Source: Chlorokybus atmophyticus
Taxonomy: Eukaryota > Streptophyta > Chlorokybophyceae > Chlorokybales > Chlorokybaceae
Length of the DNA stretch: 64,000 nt
Direction: 5' to 3'
Assembly: GCA_009103225.1 (NCBI GenBank)
Contig: RHPI01002823.1
Coordinates: 508,989-572,988, forward strand
Positions within the stretch are counted from its first letter, which is position 1. Every line of letters starts with the position of its first letter. Both the position numbers and the translations under genes were made by a program. The notes under the pieces are model-generated. The model saw only the letters and a program-made list of their open reading frames with translations, had not been told where the DNA came from and ran no database searches. This document shows, piece after piece, positions 32,247 through 44,572 of the stretch.

Positions 32247-33945
32247 GTCGCCGCCTCCGCCACGTGGCGGGCTCTCGCCTTTTCGCCCCCAAACCGTTGC
32301 CGTTGGGAGGCAGAGATATCGAGGTGGGTTCGGTGCTCCGGCGGTTTGGTGAGTGTGATGTCGGGTCGGATGCACGTGACTGCTGACGACGGACAGCCAG
32401 GACTATATGATATATGATAGGCCTCACTATAAGCGTAGCGGTGCGACTTTCCTTAAGAACCATTTCGTGTTTTGCAATTGAATTCATGTTTCGTTCACTG
32501 AAGAGCGGTGGATGTCCTGTCTCGCAATACAAATACGACAGATGATTAAGATTAACAGAATATCAAAAGATTGCAACAACATTGCACTGAAGAACTGTGT
32601 ACAAACATTCGGAGTACACTTAATGTAATGTTTCTATAAGAATAAGAATAGACTTAATAACACGGATTGATTACGAGCTAACGGTTCAATGAAAAATTGC
32701 AAAGTTAGGCCACGCAAGTTATGTTTATTTTTGCCATGTAACATTTGTTACAGTCTACACGGCATTCAAGCAAAGACAATGAATACAACTTGCAAGGGTG
32801 TATATCACATGTGTACAGCATTGTATTTGTTGAAATGGAATATTATTGTCGTTTTGCAAGCATGTATCATACAATGATGGTTGAACTTAACGCAAAACTT
32901 TGTCTAGACATGCAGCGTTTGCTTTAATAATTAGGAAGATTTATATTGCATAGGCAAAGGCAGTTTAAAGACACGCTAACACTGGCACAGCAGCATGCAA
33001 GTACAAACCACAGGAATTGATGCAATGTCAACACAGCGCTAGTTAGTGTTAATGCACTAGTTGCAAGCAGCAGCGGCGGCAAGACGCATAGTGGCAAGTT
33101 AGCGTTAGTAAACATGCAGTTGTGCACAGCAGCATCGGCCAACAATGCAACGGCAGCAAGCATCAAGTAACTCAACAGTGATGCGCTTGGCCACGCAGCA
33201 CCTCGTGATAGCAAACATCAGTTGAGAAAGATCAGGAGCTCACCTACACGCAACAGCGCTAGAGTGAGACAATGCCAGTGGGGCAATGCTCACTGCAACC
33301 GTTCTAGATTCTGTAGTCCGGAGTTTAGGGTAGGGTTTAGGGCCCGCCACTACTAACTTGCATGTTTACAGAATAGTCAACATTGAGTAATTTTGTCCGT
33401 ATACACATACAACATCACTGTCGACTATTTTCACAGCACAGCACAGCAAGCATCCCCGCCTCCCGCCCTGCCTCCTGTATTCACACGCACGCACACATAT
33501 CCACATAAAACAGTCGTGGGTTGAGTAGAGTTGAGTCTTGAGGTTGTGAGCTGCACCCCTCAGCCAAACCGGTACAAGTCTACCTGCTTGCTTAGTCTAA
33601 AAAGCTGCTTGTAATGTTTGCTTTGCATATGACCTAGTTGACTTTGCACAGCCTTTCCCACCATAAATAACCCTCACTAGCCTTCACCCAATTGTCCGGA
33701 TGATGTAGACATCATTATGGTGTCTCATCCACTATGCAATCAAGCATAGCCACCCATAATACTTTCCCCATATAAGCTATTGCCGATTACCCATCGTGCA
33801 CACGACCTCCCAAAGACATGCAAATCTCTCCTACACCACTTCTATGCATCCACAAAACAATGTGACGTGCACAACACGCTTGCAACACTACGGCGTTTTG
33901 CTACTCGTAAAAGTAAACCCAAACTATAAGAACTAAGGCGTACAT
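32247..33945. other. Intergenic, AT-rich, with short telomere-like repeat
   Basis: No gene is recognised. A TTTAGGG-type tract (about 33325-33343, GTTTAGGGTAGGGTTTAGGG) is the only notable motif. Sequence upstream of the Ig-like gene contains a GC-rich 5' region (to about 32380) and then AT-rich DNA. Confidence 0.45.
33324..33344. repeat. Interstitial TTTAGGG-like telomeric repeat
   Basis: Two TTTAGGG units separated by a TAGGG partial unit. This is the plant and green-algal telomere unit, present here internally and very short. Confidence 0.7.
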
Positions 33946-36337
33946 CTAGAGCTTACCAAAGTCCGTTTCCTGCAGTAACCAAAACCCTGTGCAAGAGTCT
34001 GCCTCTGGGTCAGTCTGCACAGCGAGGAAGTGCAGTCCTCCCGCGTCACGCTTTGCCTGCTCCCACTGCGCCGCCACCTTGGCAAGCTTGCTATCGCCCC
34101 TGAAAGAAGCGTACCTCCACCTCTCCGACACGCCTGTCTCCAACAGTACGCACCTCCTGTCTGGGTCCGCTGTCAGGTGGGACATCTCCAGCGAATTCAT
34201 CCAAGCTGTTGGATAACAGCGCAATCAGCAGGTGTGTGATGGCAGAAGTGTGCATGCAAATATTGGTATAGCGTGCTGAGATATACTGCACCAACCTGCG
34301 AGTGGTAAAGCCCTGCGTGAGAAAACTGCGACGCCAGGAACAGCCATGTCGTCTGTCACACTCCTGCCCGCTCTGTCCAGCGGGAATACCGCGCCAAACG
34401 CATTGCCGCTGTTTACAGCTTCAACATCGGACGCCAGCGCTGAACGAATGCAGAGTCAGACATTGTCAACTGTAACATGTGACTGAACTACAAGCGTGAA
34501 ATCTGGGTGCTTGAAGAGACGTCAATGTTCGTTTACCTGACAAAGGCAGGGTGACAAACTCCCAGCCCTCTCCTTTCAAAGCGTCCGGCAAGTCTTCAGG
34601 GTCAGACGGTGTGAACACAAGCGGCGGAGGCGTGTTGGCTTGATACCCTTCTGTGTTGGGGTAGATCACCTCGTTGCGTTCCCGCAACCAGTCTACCAGT
34701 GTCGCGCACTGCACAGGACAGCAGAGCCTCAGCTCATGGAAAGTTCTGATGTATAGCGTGGGAGCGCACGTGCTCAGCACTGCGCAAGAATGGAGAACTC
34801 AAACGATTGTATACACTTACGCGTCTGCTAGGCACGGCTTGAATGCCCAACTCTGCCAAAGCCTTTGATATGATCGTCTGCATCTGCGAGCTGTCTCAAA
34901 AACAAATACACAGAAACCATGTTGGTATAACAGAGCCACAGCCTTGCCAAGATCTTCAAGAAACTAACACATAGCTGCAAACTTTACGCAGGTCTACACT
35001 ACTCATAACGGCATGCATGCAGTGCATCGACCATCATACCGGAAGTAGCGAATTTTTGTCGGCCGGGCAACTCCAGGCCTGTCCAACACTGCTTGCAGAG
35101 CATCACGCAGATACACGCTGTTGATTCTGTTGTTGGGGAAGTACTCAGCATATTCGAAGCTGCGTGTCGAGTTGCAAATCAATAGCTCCCAAACCTGCCC
35201 ATTGACACCTTCAGCGTACAGCAGTACGAAACCGTGTAGAACAGTCGCGTCGATAACCACAATGCACAACAACAATAACATCGAACAATATCCAGAGCAC
35301 AGGCACATGACAACTGGATGCGCACAACTGCAACAACAACGTGCACAGCGAACGTGTAAATGTGAGGCTGATGATGGTAGATATAGTGAGATACAGTATG
35401 TGTGGGCACCTTTTTGCCCCTGGCGTCGAGTATGGGTCTTGAGCAGAAGTCCAGTTCCCAATCTGAAGGGCCTGCACCTTGCGCCGGAGAGCCGCTTGTC
35501 ACGGCCGAGTCTTCTTGTTGCAGAGCTGCTTGTGGGAGCGGAGGAGATGGAGGTGGTGACGACACCCCCTCAGCTGCCTGCGCGCAAACTGGTGGCACCA
35601 AGAACAGTCAGCGCTGCTGGCATGTACACACTACAAGAGTTGCAATGCACCAAGCTGCTGTCAAAGTTTGCCTGCTTGGCCCAGGCACCAGACAAGTTGA
35701 TACGCATGGCATACGAACTGTACCAAAACAAGTGGACATTGTGCATGTAATGTACAGACTCAAACCCCAAAGAACAAACAAGTTGATGCGTCAGATTCCT
35801 GCAGGAAATCATGTTAGGGCATGAGACGGCTCAACGAACGACTAGCAGAACACCGCAAGATATTGCGTTAACACAACAAGGCACAAGGACAGCAGGAGAA
35901 TTATCAAATGAATAACTGCGGCGAACGCTGAAAGAACAATGCGACTACTGTAGCCAGCAGCCAACAGCGCCGGGCAAGGGCATGTGCTAAGCTCAACCAA
36001 ACTGTGAAAGCGCCGCAGCTGTGCGCACAGCTGCGGCACTTGCTTGACTGTTCAAGCTGCCCGGCGCAAAGCTTCCAGGGAAACTTAAACTTGGACGTCA
36101 GCGCTAACCTGCAATTGACAGGCTGGCCCGCTTCGCAAGCTGCCCGGGCGCAGTTCTGCCCGAAAGCAGCAGCTGCGCTTCACCGCCGCCGGAGCTGCTT
36201 CTCCTCCTGGCAGCCAAGCTGCTACTGCTGCGGCAGCTGCGCCTGCTGCCCGTCTGGGCTGCTGGAAGCAGCAACTCCGCCCTCCCGACAGACAACGACA
36301 CCCTCGACAAACCCATCGCCGCCGCCGCCGCCGCCAT
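33946..36337 (-). CDS. TAB2: TAB2/ATAB2 chloroplast translation factor
   Basis: Seven exons are proposed: 36337-36109, 35588-35410, 35194-35040, 34890-34821, 34708-34537, 34439-34296 and 34205-33946, giving 402 residues. Tab2 is an RNA-binding protein needed for light-regulated translation of the photosystem I psaB message in Chlamydomonas; ATAB2 serves both photosystems in Arabidopsis. The N-terminal about 75 residues are Ala/Ser/Arg-rich with almost no acidic residues, as expected for a plastid transit peptide. The conserved core starts at WELDFCSRPILD and continues with WELLICNSTRSFEYAEYFPN, KIRYFRSQMQTIISKAL, GIQAVPSRR and, near the C-terminus, FWLLQE. The last exon reads through a GTAAGC to a TAG at 33946, giving the natural end. 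It is head to head with archease, with 230 bp between start codons. Confidence 0.93.
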
Positions 36338-36567
36338 GCTGGAAGCTATGCGCTTATCCACAAGGCTAGGACGGTGGCTATGGGTACACAAAAGGGAAAC
36401 AAATGGGTACAGCTATGAGGAATGAGGCGACGGCGACGGCGGTGGCGGTAGGGTTGCCGTGCTCATAGCGCTGTGTGGCGTAGCAGGTTTACTGGCTAGG
36501 CAGCAGCTTACTGTGCATGCTTGCCCTCTGTGTGTGACACATACGCGCGTGCGCGGACGGCACCGTG
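36338..36567. promoter_or_regulatory. Shared divergent TAB2/archease promoter region
   Basis: Only 230 bp separate the TAB2 ATG (minus) and archease ATG (plus). The interval has a GGCGACGGCGACGGCGGTGG-like tract (36424-36450) and no TATA box. Both transcripts must initiate here or within each other's 5' region. Confidence 0.5.
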
Positions 36568-38220
36568 ATGGCCGAAGCAGCAGGTGAGCACGGCTGTGAT
36601 GAGTTGAGGCGGAGAACGGTTTTGTCAAGCGCAATGCTGCTGAGCTTCCTGTCGTCGTTAACAGGCATGCCGGCATCTTCGTCGACGGCTGCGGGGCCCA
36701 GCCAGTATGCGACGGCGCAGCTGAGCGAGCGGATGGCCAACTTAGGCATTCAGCCGGACGCCAACTACGAGTGTGCGTCTTGCCTTCACATACACACTTG
36801 CTACGCACACACATGGCATTGTCTGCATTTGGCTCTTTTCTGGGCGCTGGCTTGCTGAGTGCGGGCCTGTGTAATGCCAAGCAGCCGTTGCATGTCCAAG
36901 TAGGAAAGCGCATGCACACAGCATGTAGAGTTTGAAAGCGGTTGTATGCTACGCGCAGTCGTGTATTGACAGGTGTTTGCGGCTGTGTATGCAGATCTGG
37001 ACCACACGGCTGACATCCAGCTACATGCATGTAAGTCCTAAGCAAGCTGTTCAACACGTTGGGTTTACGCATGGAAGCGGTGAAATAATACACACATACA
37101 ACTATTTCCCAAAGCTGACGCTTACAGCAGCATGCAGGGGGCGCTTGCGCAGAAGAAGCATTCGCTAACGCCGGCCTCGCCATGTTCAATTACATGGTGC
37201 GTGCCTTGCTTGGTGACTTATCGTGCATCCAGTTGTGTCAACAACCAACGGTTTTCATGGAAACCGTTGGTTCTTGTGCTGACACATCTGGGTTCATGCC
37301 ATCATGACACGTGTGGTCTGCAGGTTCCAATAGACGATGTCGAGGAACGCGTGAGCCAGCAGTTTGAGGCTTCAGGTGAGTGCTGCGTAACATCAAAGGC
37401 AAGGCAGCGTGTTTCCATGCAGTTTGTAGACAGTAACAACCACGGCAGTGGAACACATGCATACGGGCTGGCCCCTACTACCAACCGATGCACCACACAA
37501 GGAGAGCTGGTTGTATGCCTTCATAGCCCACCACTGCTGCGTTACTAGTTGTTCATTCTGTCTGTTGTTTCAGTTCCTCAGCAAGTAAATCTGCGCATTC
37601 GTCGCGCAGGGCATGACATGGAATCGTTGTTGTTTGCGTTTCTTGACGAGCTGCTGTTTATCTTCAGCACAGAGTTCTTCGTCTGCAAGTAAGTTATGGT
37701 TATGGTCGCGCGGCGTTTCGCCGCCAACACCAAGTATGCCGTCATGTCACATGATGAATCTGCTGCATCCGCAGGAGGCTTGTCCTCAATAAGCTAGACA
37801 GAGACAATTGGAGTGTGGTGGCCACAGGGTGAGTTGTGTGCTTGAGCTCAAGCTCGTGGACACATTGCTGTACAGTCACCTGACCTGCATATGCTAAATC
37901 ATTTTTAGCATTATGGAAGCGCATGTAAGTGCAGTACATACAGTGCGCATGCACGAGTTGCTAAGGATAGGGTTTGACTATGCAGGCATGGGGAAAGGTT
38001 TGACAGGAAGAGGCACCAGTCCGGCACAGAGGTAACCTCCGTACCATTGCAGACGGATGCCACAGAGACAGTAAAGTATATGTTGATGCCTGACGCGTGA
38101 CGTTGTCCCTATGTCTGGCAACTGAACTATGCAATACAGGTGAAGGCCATCACGTACAGCAATTTGCAAGTACACGAGCAGGAAGGACACGCAGAAGTTT
38201 ATGTCATTGTAGACATTTAG
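36568..38220 (+). CDS. Archease (tRNA ligase accessory protein)
   Basis: Eight exons are proposed: 36568-36772, 36995-37030, 37138-37196, 37324-37375, 37574-37688, 37775-37828, 37986-38031 and 38140-38220, giving 215 residues. Archease activates RtcB-type RNA ligases, promoting guanylylation and turnover in tRNA splicing and RNA repair. The family opening EYLDHTADIQLHAWG is assembled across two introns, one splitting the Tyr codon and one the Trp codon. It is followed by EEAFANAGLAMFNYM, LLFAFLDELLFIFSTEFFVC, GERFDRKRHQSGTEVKAITY and the C-terminus YVIVDI. The Asp and Glu/His residues typical of the metal site are present. An extra N-terminal segment of about 65 residues, Ser/Leu-rich, precedes the core and could be a targeting peptide. 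Exon 2 is only 36 nt. No RtcB gene is in the window. Confidence 0.93.
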
Positions 38221-39250
38221 TCTATAGATCAGCCTGTAGTTTGTTGCTCCGCTCACGGGTGGGCGCTGTACATAAGATTACAAGGCAGCATGTGTTTGGC
38301 TTGTTGGCTGAAGACTTGGTCGGCGGAGGTTTGTGCCAGTCTGTGCTAGTCATGACAGGTGCATTCTGGAAAACAACCAGCATGTGGCCATGCTGTCGTG
38401 CGAGCATGCCTGCGCACCCAAATGTGCCTGCGTACTCGCGAGTGCCTGCGTGTGCGCGCGTTTCATTTCAACTGTTGGGTAACCATACCTCAACACCACC
38501 AACCTGAGACACTGGCTTTGTTTAACAAGTCAGGGGGGGCTTGCTTGGTGGCAGGTTGTAACTAGGTCGGTTGTAGTGTACGTGCAAACCGGACAACCGT
38601 TTTTGCCAAGGCTCCATATTGTGTGCAGCCCATGTCACTGGGGGTTCTGCACATATTTCTAGTTTGCTGTGGTGCAATGCTGCACAGCGTAGCCTTGTGC
38701 CCCAGGTATTCGCCCCACCATACTTAAGTTCTCAACAGGCGTTACAACAATCGTCCCACACAGAGATGGGCCGCTGACCAACAGCCTGGGTGCAGGTAAC
38801 AAGGGCTGCACATGCATGCTGGCATGACTAACAGGGTGGGGTAGGAGTAGAGTGGGTAGGGTAGGTAGCCCGGTGGTCGAACATGTGTAAAGTAGGTGAG
38901 TATGTATGTTGTTGACGTGCATTGTTGATGTGCATCATGTTCAAACATGTGTGTTGCACTATTGCATGCACGCAGTAGCGTCTACGATTTGCTGTACACA
39001 CTATCACCTTTACTCATGTAGGTACACCTACAACAACCGCCGCCAATATAGCAGCGCTGTCCTGAACCAACAGGACAACGGCAGCATAACAGTTATGTAC
39101 AGTTTGCAAATCCACACTAACAGCGTCCAGGCGACAAGAGCTTTGCATGTGCCTGTCTGCTGGTTTGCCCTTTCTGTGTCATACAACCACCAGTTGTATC
39201 CTATATGCAAGGCTGCTACACTTGTCGACTCAATCGACTCAATCGACGCA
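38221..39250. other. Convergent intergenic region, no gene
   Basis: This is the space between the convergent ends of archease and the sirtuin. No coding or RNA feature is recognised. A G-rich TAGGGTGGGGTAGG-like patch occurs near 38830-38875. Confidence 0.45.
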
Positions 39251-41919
39251 CTACTCACTTGTCTTCAGCCTCTTTGTTGTTGGTGTTCCATTGCCAGCCT
39301 CACTGCCAAAATCTCCATCAGTATGCGTGCGTTTGCCAGTATCTACGCTGCTCAGCGTGCTGGCAGGCCTGCAGGGTCGCTGGCATGTGGAGAGCAATTC
39401 CAGCACGTCGCCATCTATGCCTCGGTCAGTGTTGCACGGGTCAAAGTATGATGAGTGTATGCAATACTCCTGAACACACTCTCCTGGCTTGAGCTGTTTT
39501 ACACCACATGAGAACGCGGGAGCCCTCTCTGTGCTGCTGACCTCCTCTTGACCACTTTGTTCTAGCGCGCTTGTATCATCTGTGTGCACTGTATGCTTCA
39601 CAACTGCATACTTGAAGCGGAAGCAACCAGCAAGGCTCAGCGTTATGTGCACCCGGCAACTCGAGCTGGCAGCAGTCTCCCTGTGCGAAGCACAAACCGC
39701 ATTCATACCAGTCAATCACGAATGCATAAGATTTGACACACACAAAAGCGTGCACCTAACCACGCACATGGACCATTTTGTCAGCTAGTACTCAACCCAA
39801 CACTTACCTTCGTATGTGGAATGGGGCGGTTTGCAGCTCAGCGCCTGGTAAATCAGGTTGCTCCGGGAATGTGAAGCGTACACTGTTGATGAAAGGGATG
39901 CGACAGTCCCTGCCGTGCACACTTTGGACAAACAGTGTCCATTGGCATGCACCCTCCCCGTTGCGACCTGTAATTGGACCATCATCACTTCTACCAGCCA
40001 TGCATCTTTGATACACATCACGCAGAAGGTAACGGACTCACCATGTCTATGCCGACAGCGACTTCCAACAAGTATCCTGTCGGTTCGTATGTGTGGAGCA
40101 ATGGGTATGTTGAGGTAACTCATCACATTGCGCATGACATCGTCCACTGGCGCACGAACAATCAAACTTGCTCTCCTATCCTTGGGTGTAGTCTGCAGGC
40201 AGATGTGTCAGGACAAACGTTTCAGTATATAACGTTTATGTTGATGGTTACCTGAAGGTTGACTATCACCACTTTGCCCTTATTCTTAAGCGTCCTGATC
40301 GGTATGTTACACGCGGGTGTGATCTGAAGGCTGGTTCCCAAACAGATCATCAGGTCCGCTTGGCTGGCATAATAATCGGCTTGAGACAGCTCTTGCTCAG
40401 GCAACTCATCCTGCAAACTTTACTGCACTGAATGCTGATGCCGCGTGCTATGCATGCGTACATGCCTGAGCAACAAGGCTGATAGCTGCACTACTTACTT
40501 CCCAGTCTAAGATGGAGTCCCGCAGTTTGCCTTGGCAACCTGGCTGCAGGCACTGGCGACCAGTGTACTTTAGCCCCACAGTTTCCAACTCAAAGTCCCT
40601 CACATACCTACAGACACGCACATCGTGTATTTGACATCACAGTCACACACCGGTTGATATGTGTGCATGTGCGTGCACACACGCGCCCACCCACCCACCC
40701 ACATGCTTATCAAAGTATACAAACGCAAAGCTTTGGCCTGACCACCAATGCTGTCAAGCAATACGTGTAAGCTATGCAAATTGAGTGCATGCATGCATGC
40801 ATGCATGCAAGCGTGCGTGTGTGTGCAGATGAGTGTGCACAAGCGAATGATCGTCATTTACGCTGAGGGAGACACACACAACATGTACTCACTCACTCTG
40901 TGCTGCACGCATCGCACACCTCCATGAAGCAGTTGCCGTGCAGCTCCGCGAGCAGCGTGCGCGGGAGGCCCGAGCGCAGGTGCAGCCCGTCCACATTTTG
41001 ACTTATTGCAAAGGTCAGCTTGCCCGCTTGTGCAAGGCTGACCACCGCCTGGTTGTGCCAACTGAGTGTGAGTGTGAGTGTGTACGGCTGATCAATACGC
41101 GTGTATAATGGCGCATACTGTTTGAGGGCCATGCAGTGCACATTGCAGAAACAAGCAAGTTTCAGCAAAGTTGATGAGCCAGACAACACTGGCGATGCAA
41201 TGGGACCATCACACATTGTAGGCATGGCGCATGGCAACGCGCATGCGCAAAAGTTTGTTTACAGGACCTGCGCTTTAAGAGCACTGACATGCAACGGCTT
41301 TAAAGTTGATTTGTGTGTTAAAGCGCTTGAGTACGCCATGGCATGAGATAACCACTAGCAGCAATGTTTACTATATCAGGATACATCCCATCACCTGGTG
41401 TGTTAGCGACGGAGCGGCTCGCTCAAACTCAATGCCAGGAGGGAGCTCACCGCCTTTTTTCTGTTGATTAATTCTTCAGCACAACGCACAACGCACAATG
41501 CAATGCTCTTTGATATGTTCACATTGCTGCGGCAATCGATGCATGCAACCGTGCAACTGTGTGAGTGTTAAGTTTCAAGCCTGACCTGCAGTGTCCAAAC
41601 GCCCTGAGGCCCTCTGAAGTCCGGTATGCCGCAGGCCGTGGACACGCCAGCGCCTGTGAAGAACACGATCTTCTCACTAGCTTTCATCAGCTCCGCCAGC
41701 TGTTTCACCTAATGACAAACATAGCAGCAAAAGCAATGCCACACTCTTGAGTTAAACTTTTTGGCTAGAGCTTGTGTACAAGCATGCATGCAGGTCGCTC
41801 AGCTCAATGGCAAAGCTCACCTTGCTGGCGACGACATTAGGTGCGTCTGGCCGCTCCTTCATGCCCAGCCGACCCAAATTCTTCCGCTCGCTCAACCGCC
41901 CAGCATATCCCAGCGACAT
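39251..41919 (-). CDS. SRT1: SIRT6/SRT1-type NAD-dependent protein deacylase
   Basis: Nine exons are proposed: 41919-41821, 41708-41586, 41460-41395, 41048-40897, 40607-40499, 40410-40252, 40192-40042, 39967-39808 and 39680-39251, giving 482 residues. It is a nuclear class IV sirtuin by family; SIRT6 relatives deacylate histone H3. Visible motifs are the Rossmann [15 protein letters not shown] (GAG at 52-54), [11 protein letters not shown] (113-123), catalytic His133 in LAELHGN, zinc Cys pairs 141/144 and 166/171, and [11 protein letters not shown] plus KVVIVNLQ for NAD binding. After the catalytic domain (about residue 290) comes an extension, with [20 protein letters not shown] and further conserved-looking segments, of the kind found in plant SRT1. 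It ends with a basic KRLK patch that may be a nuclear signal. The gene is head to head with LSM4. Confidence 0.93.
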
Positions 41920-42302
41920 GGCTCCCCGCCGCGCATGCCACCGCCGCCAACAACGCCGACGACAAGCCCCATGTCATCCTCATTCAGTTTGTCCAATCCG
42001 GTAGCCAACGAGCCATTTCAACCTGTGTTGTAGGATCCCGGTTCAGACTGCCTAATTCAAACCTGTTCCGTCGACCCAGTGGAGCCTTTGAAAAAATTAG
42101 GGCTTTGGTAGCAGTGTTGTCTGTTGGCCTGGGCAGTGGTGTCGGTGCGGGCGTCGGTGCGGTTGTCGGCGTGAGGAGGTGTTTTGTGCGTGTTCGTTTT
42201 TTGGTATCTGCCCCTGCGGTGCTTGCTGTCAATTGCTGCCAGCCTGCGGTGGTGAGGAAGCGGACCGTACTGCTGCATTGTTCCCAGCTCAGAAGGCAAA
42301 TC
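41920..42302. promoter_or_regulatory. Shared divergent SRT1/LSM4 promoter region
   Basis: The 383 bp between the SRT1 ATG (minus) and the LSM4 ATG (plus) must contain the start sites of both. It includes an AAAAAATTAGGGCTTTGG motif (about 42093), similar to plant telo-box elements, and a GTCGGTGCGGGCGTCGGTGCG near-repeat (about 42140-42165). Start sites are not defined. Confidence 0.5.
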
Positions 42303-43770
42303 ATGGTGCGTGGTTTGCTGGGTTGGCACACTCAGTCTTGTGTAATCTGTGTGTGTTCGTGTTGCTTGTGTCTCTGCGTGTATGCCTTCTTTTGTGTTAT
42401 TGCATTGGTGTTGCAGGCATGCTGCCAAAGCTGTGCGCTCATGAGGACTCGTTTGTTTTCCTCATGCAGTTGCCGCTATCTTTGCTCAAGACCGCACAGG
42501 GCCATCCTATGGTGAGCTCCCATCTTCTTATCCCAACTCTGTCTTATCACAGCATCCTGATAGGACACAATGTGTCTTCCATTGTTTCTCTTTGCTGGTT
42601 AGCTTGCATAGTTACAATATATGCATGCTTTCCAGCTTGTCGAGCTGAAGAATGGCGAGACGTACAACGGGCATTTGGTAAAGTGCGACACATGGATGAA
42701 TATACATCTACGTGAAGTTATCTGCACATCAAAGGTACGCCAAATATATGACATGTGACATCAAGAGCATTAGCTTCGGTAATCCAAACAGTGTTTTCCT
42801 GTTTACTCAATCAACCACCTTCTCACAGGATGGTGATAGGTTTTGGCGAATGCCCGAATGCTACATACGAGGCAACACAATCAAGTATTTGCGCGTGCCA
42901 GACGAGGCAAGTGCTTGACCAGCACATATGCAAACCTCGCAAGCTCTCCTTATGGGCACAGTTTGGCAATGGTTCTTTGTGCAGGTGATTGACAAGGTTC
43001 AAGAACAAGATTTGAAACGCTCAGGTCAGCATTGCAATGCATGAGAAGTCTTGCGCATGTATGGTCTTTACATGCAACCATTCGGTAGAAGGTGCATCTG
43101 ACTGACATGCATGCTTTCCGGCAGAGAAAAGGCCAACAGTGGGGCCAGGGGGGCGCGGGCGCGGGCGTGGCCGGGGCGGAGTTGGCCGCGGGGAGTCTCA
43201 AGGTATGTGTGCGTCCTGACTGTGTCAGATATGATGAGTGCCGGCAATGCCACTTGGGTTGCATTTGTAACTGCTGCAATGGCCAGGTCAGTCACAGCAT
43301 GTGCAGCCGCATTTGGCCAAACCGCAATGCATGCATGCATATAGTTGCATGATGGTTTGCGCTTGAGGGCCTTTGTGTCCAGCCCACACATGGGAGCATG
43401 GATTGAAGTAACCGTTGCCTACATAAGTGCTTGCTTATGGCTATTGTCCACGCATGCTCGCACGTGGACACAACAGACATTGGCCATCGCATGCCAATAG
43501 GCACCCAAGCAACCATATGTACGCATATCTGCTTGTACCTTGAGGATTGTACCTATGTCCGAACGTGCATGCCTGGGCACAGGCATCCTTTTTCAAATGC
43601 TCCTGCAGAGCTTTAGTTTCGTATCTTGTGTAGGGTCTGCCAGTGCAGTCATGCAGACTGCTGAGGGTGTTTTCTGATGCATCATTGACATGTGCAAAGG
43701 CTTTGGTGGCCCTCCTGGTGGCGGGCGCGGCGGGCGTGGTGGCTCAAGAGGCGGCCGAGGCGGCCACTAG
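42303..43770 (+). CDS. LSM4: LSm4, U6 snRNA-associated Sm-like protein
   Basis: Seven exons are proposed: 42303-42305, 42470-42511, 42636-42734, 42829-42906, 42985-43024, 43125-43202 and 43700-43770, giving 136 residues. LSm4 is a ring subunit of LSm2-8 (U6 snRNP) and LSm1-7 (mRNA decapping). The sequence starts [15 protein letters not shown], exactly the family opening, which requires that the first coding exon is the ATG alone. An alternative start at 42464 would give MQLPLSLL without that intron. Sm1 and Sm2 cover [49 protein letters not shown]. The tail from about residue 90 is Arg-Gly-rich ([25 protein letters not shown]), a usual target of arginine methylation and P-body assembly. Intron 4 has a GC donor (GCAAGT, 42907). 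Confidence 0.94.
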
Positions 43771-44572
43771 CATCTTGTCAACTCTCACAGTAGACACAAT
43801 GTTCAGGCAGCAATGTGTGCGCGGCTTTTGATTTACTGGGCACCCCAGGTATGATCTGCAAGTTGGCATTTGTCAAAACACCTGTTCTGTTGTTGCATGG
43901 GAACTGTGCAATCCTTGCTAGTGCTTGGCACTGTGAGGGTCGATCACAAGCTGTACAGCTGTACACAATGCTGATGCAAAGCAATTTTTGTGTAGAAAAT
44001 ATGCAATGCTGTGCATGTGACTCACCATTGCACGGCCCATGCAACATACACCAGCACAGTCACAGTCCACCATGGCAGCAACTTATTTTACTACCGGGCT
44101 ACCTATACAACCTAGGTAGCTAGCTTCACTATTGCCGTTACCCCGTTAGTCAACATGCACGCACCATCAACTGCGACACCGCCAGTAGTATCATGCCGCT
44201 GGCATGCGTGTGAGTATGCTTGTGCAGTGATAGGCAGGGATGACAGTACGTAGCTTGGTGTGACGATGTTGCTGTTAGTGGAGAGAGAGAAGTAGTATCA
44301 GCCTTGCACTAACGGATGTCAACGATCACCACGACCACCAGAACAGACTCCCCCCGCTACCGCTCTCTCACACACCGCCACCACCGCCAGTATTGCTGCT
44401 GCGGCTGCCGGCTGCATGCTTAGGGTTTCGTCAGTCGTACCACTCACAGGCACGGTGGCATGCACGGCTCAAACTCCTTGTGTGGATGCGTTCATGTGTT
44501 TCTGACTGGTAGTGGTCATGTGCGCTCCACTCCGATGACGCGGGCACTCCTGCTCCCCATGTACATGAACTG
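43771..44572. other. Intergenic, no gene
   Basis: No coding sequence is recognised. A CTTAGGGTTTCG telo-box-like motif lies near 44420 and a short GA repeat near 44280. Confidence 0.4.
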
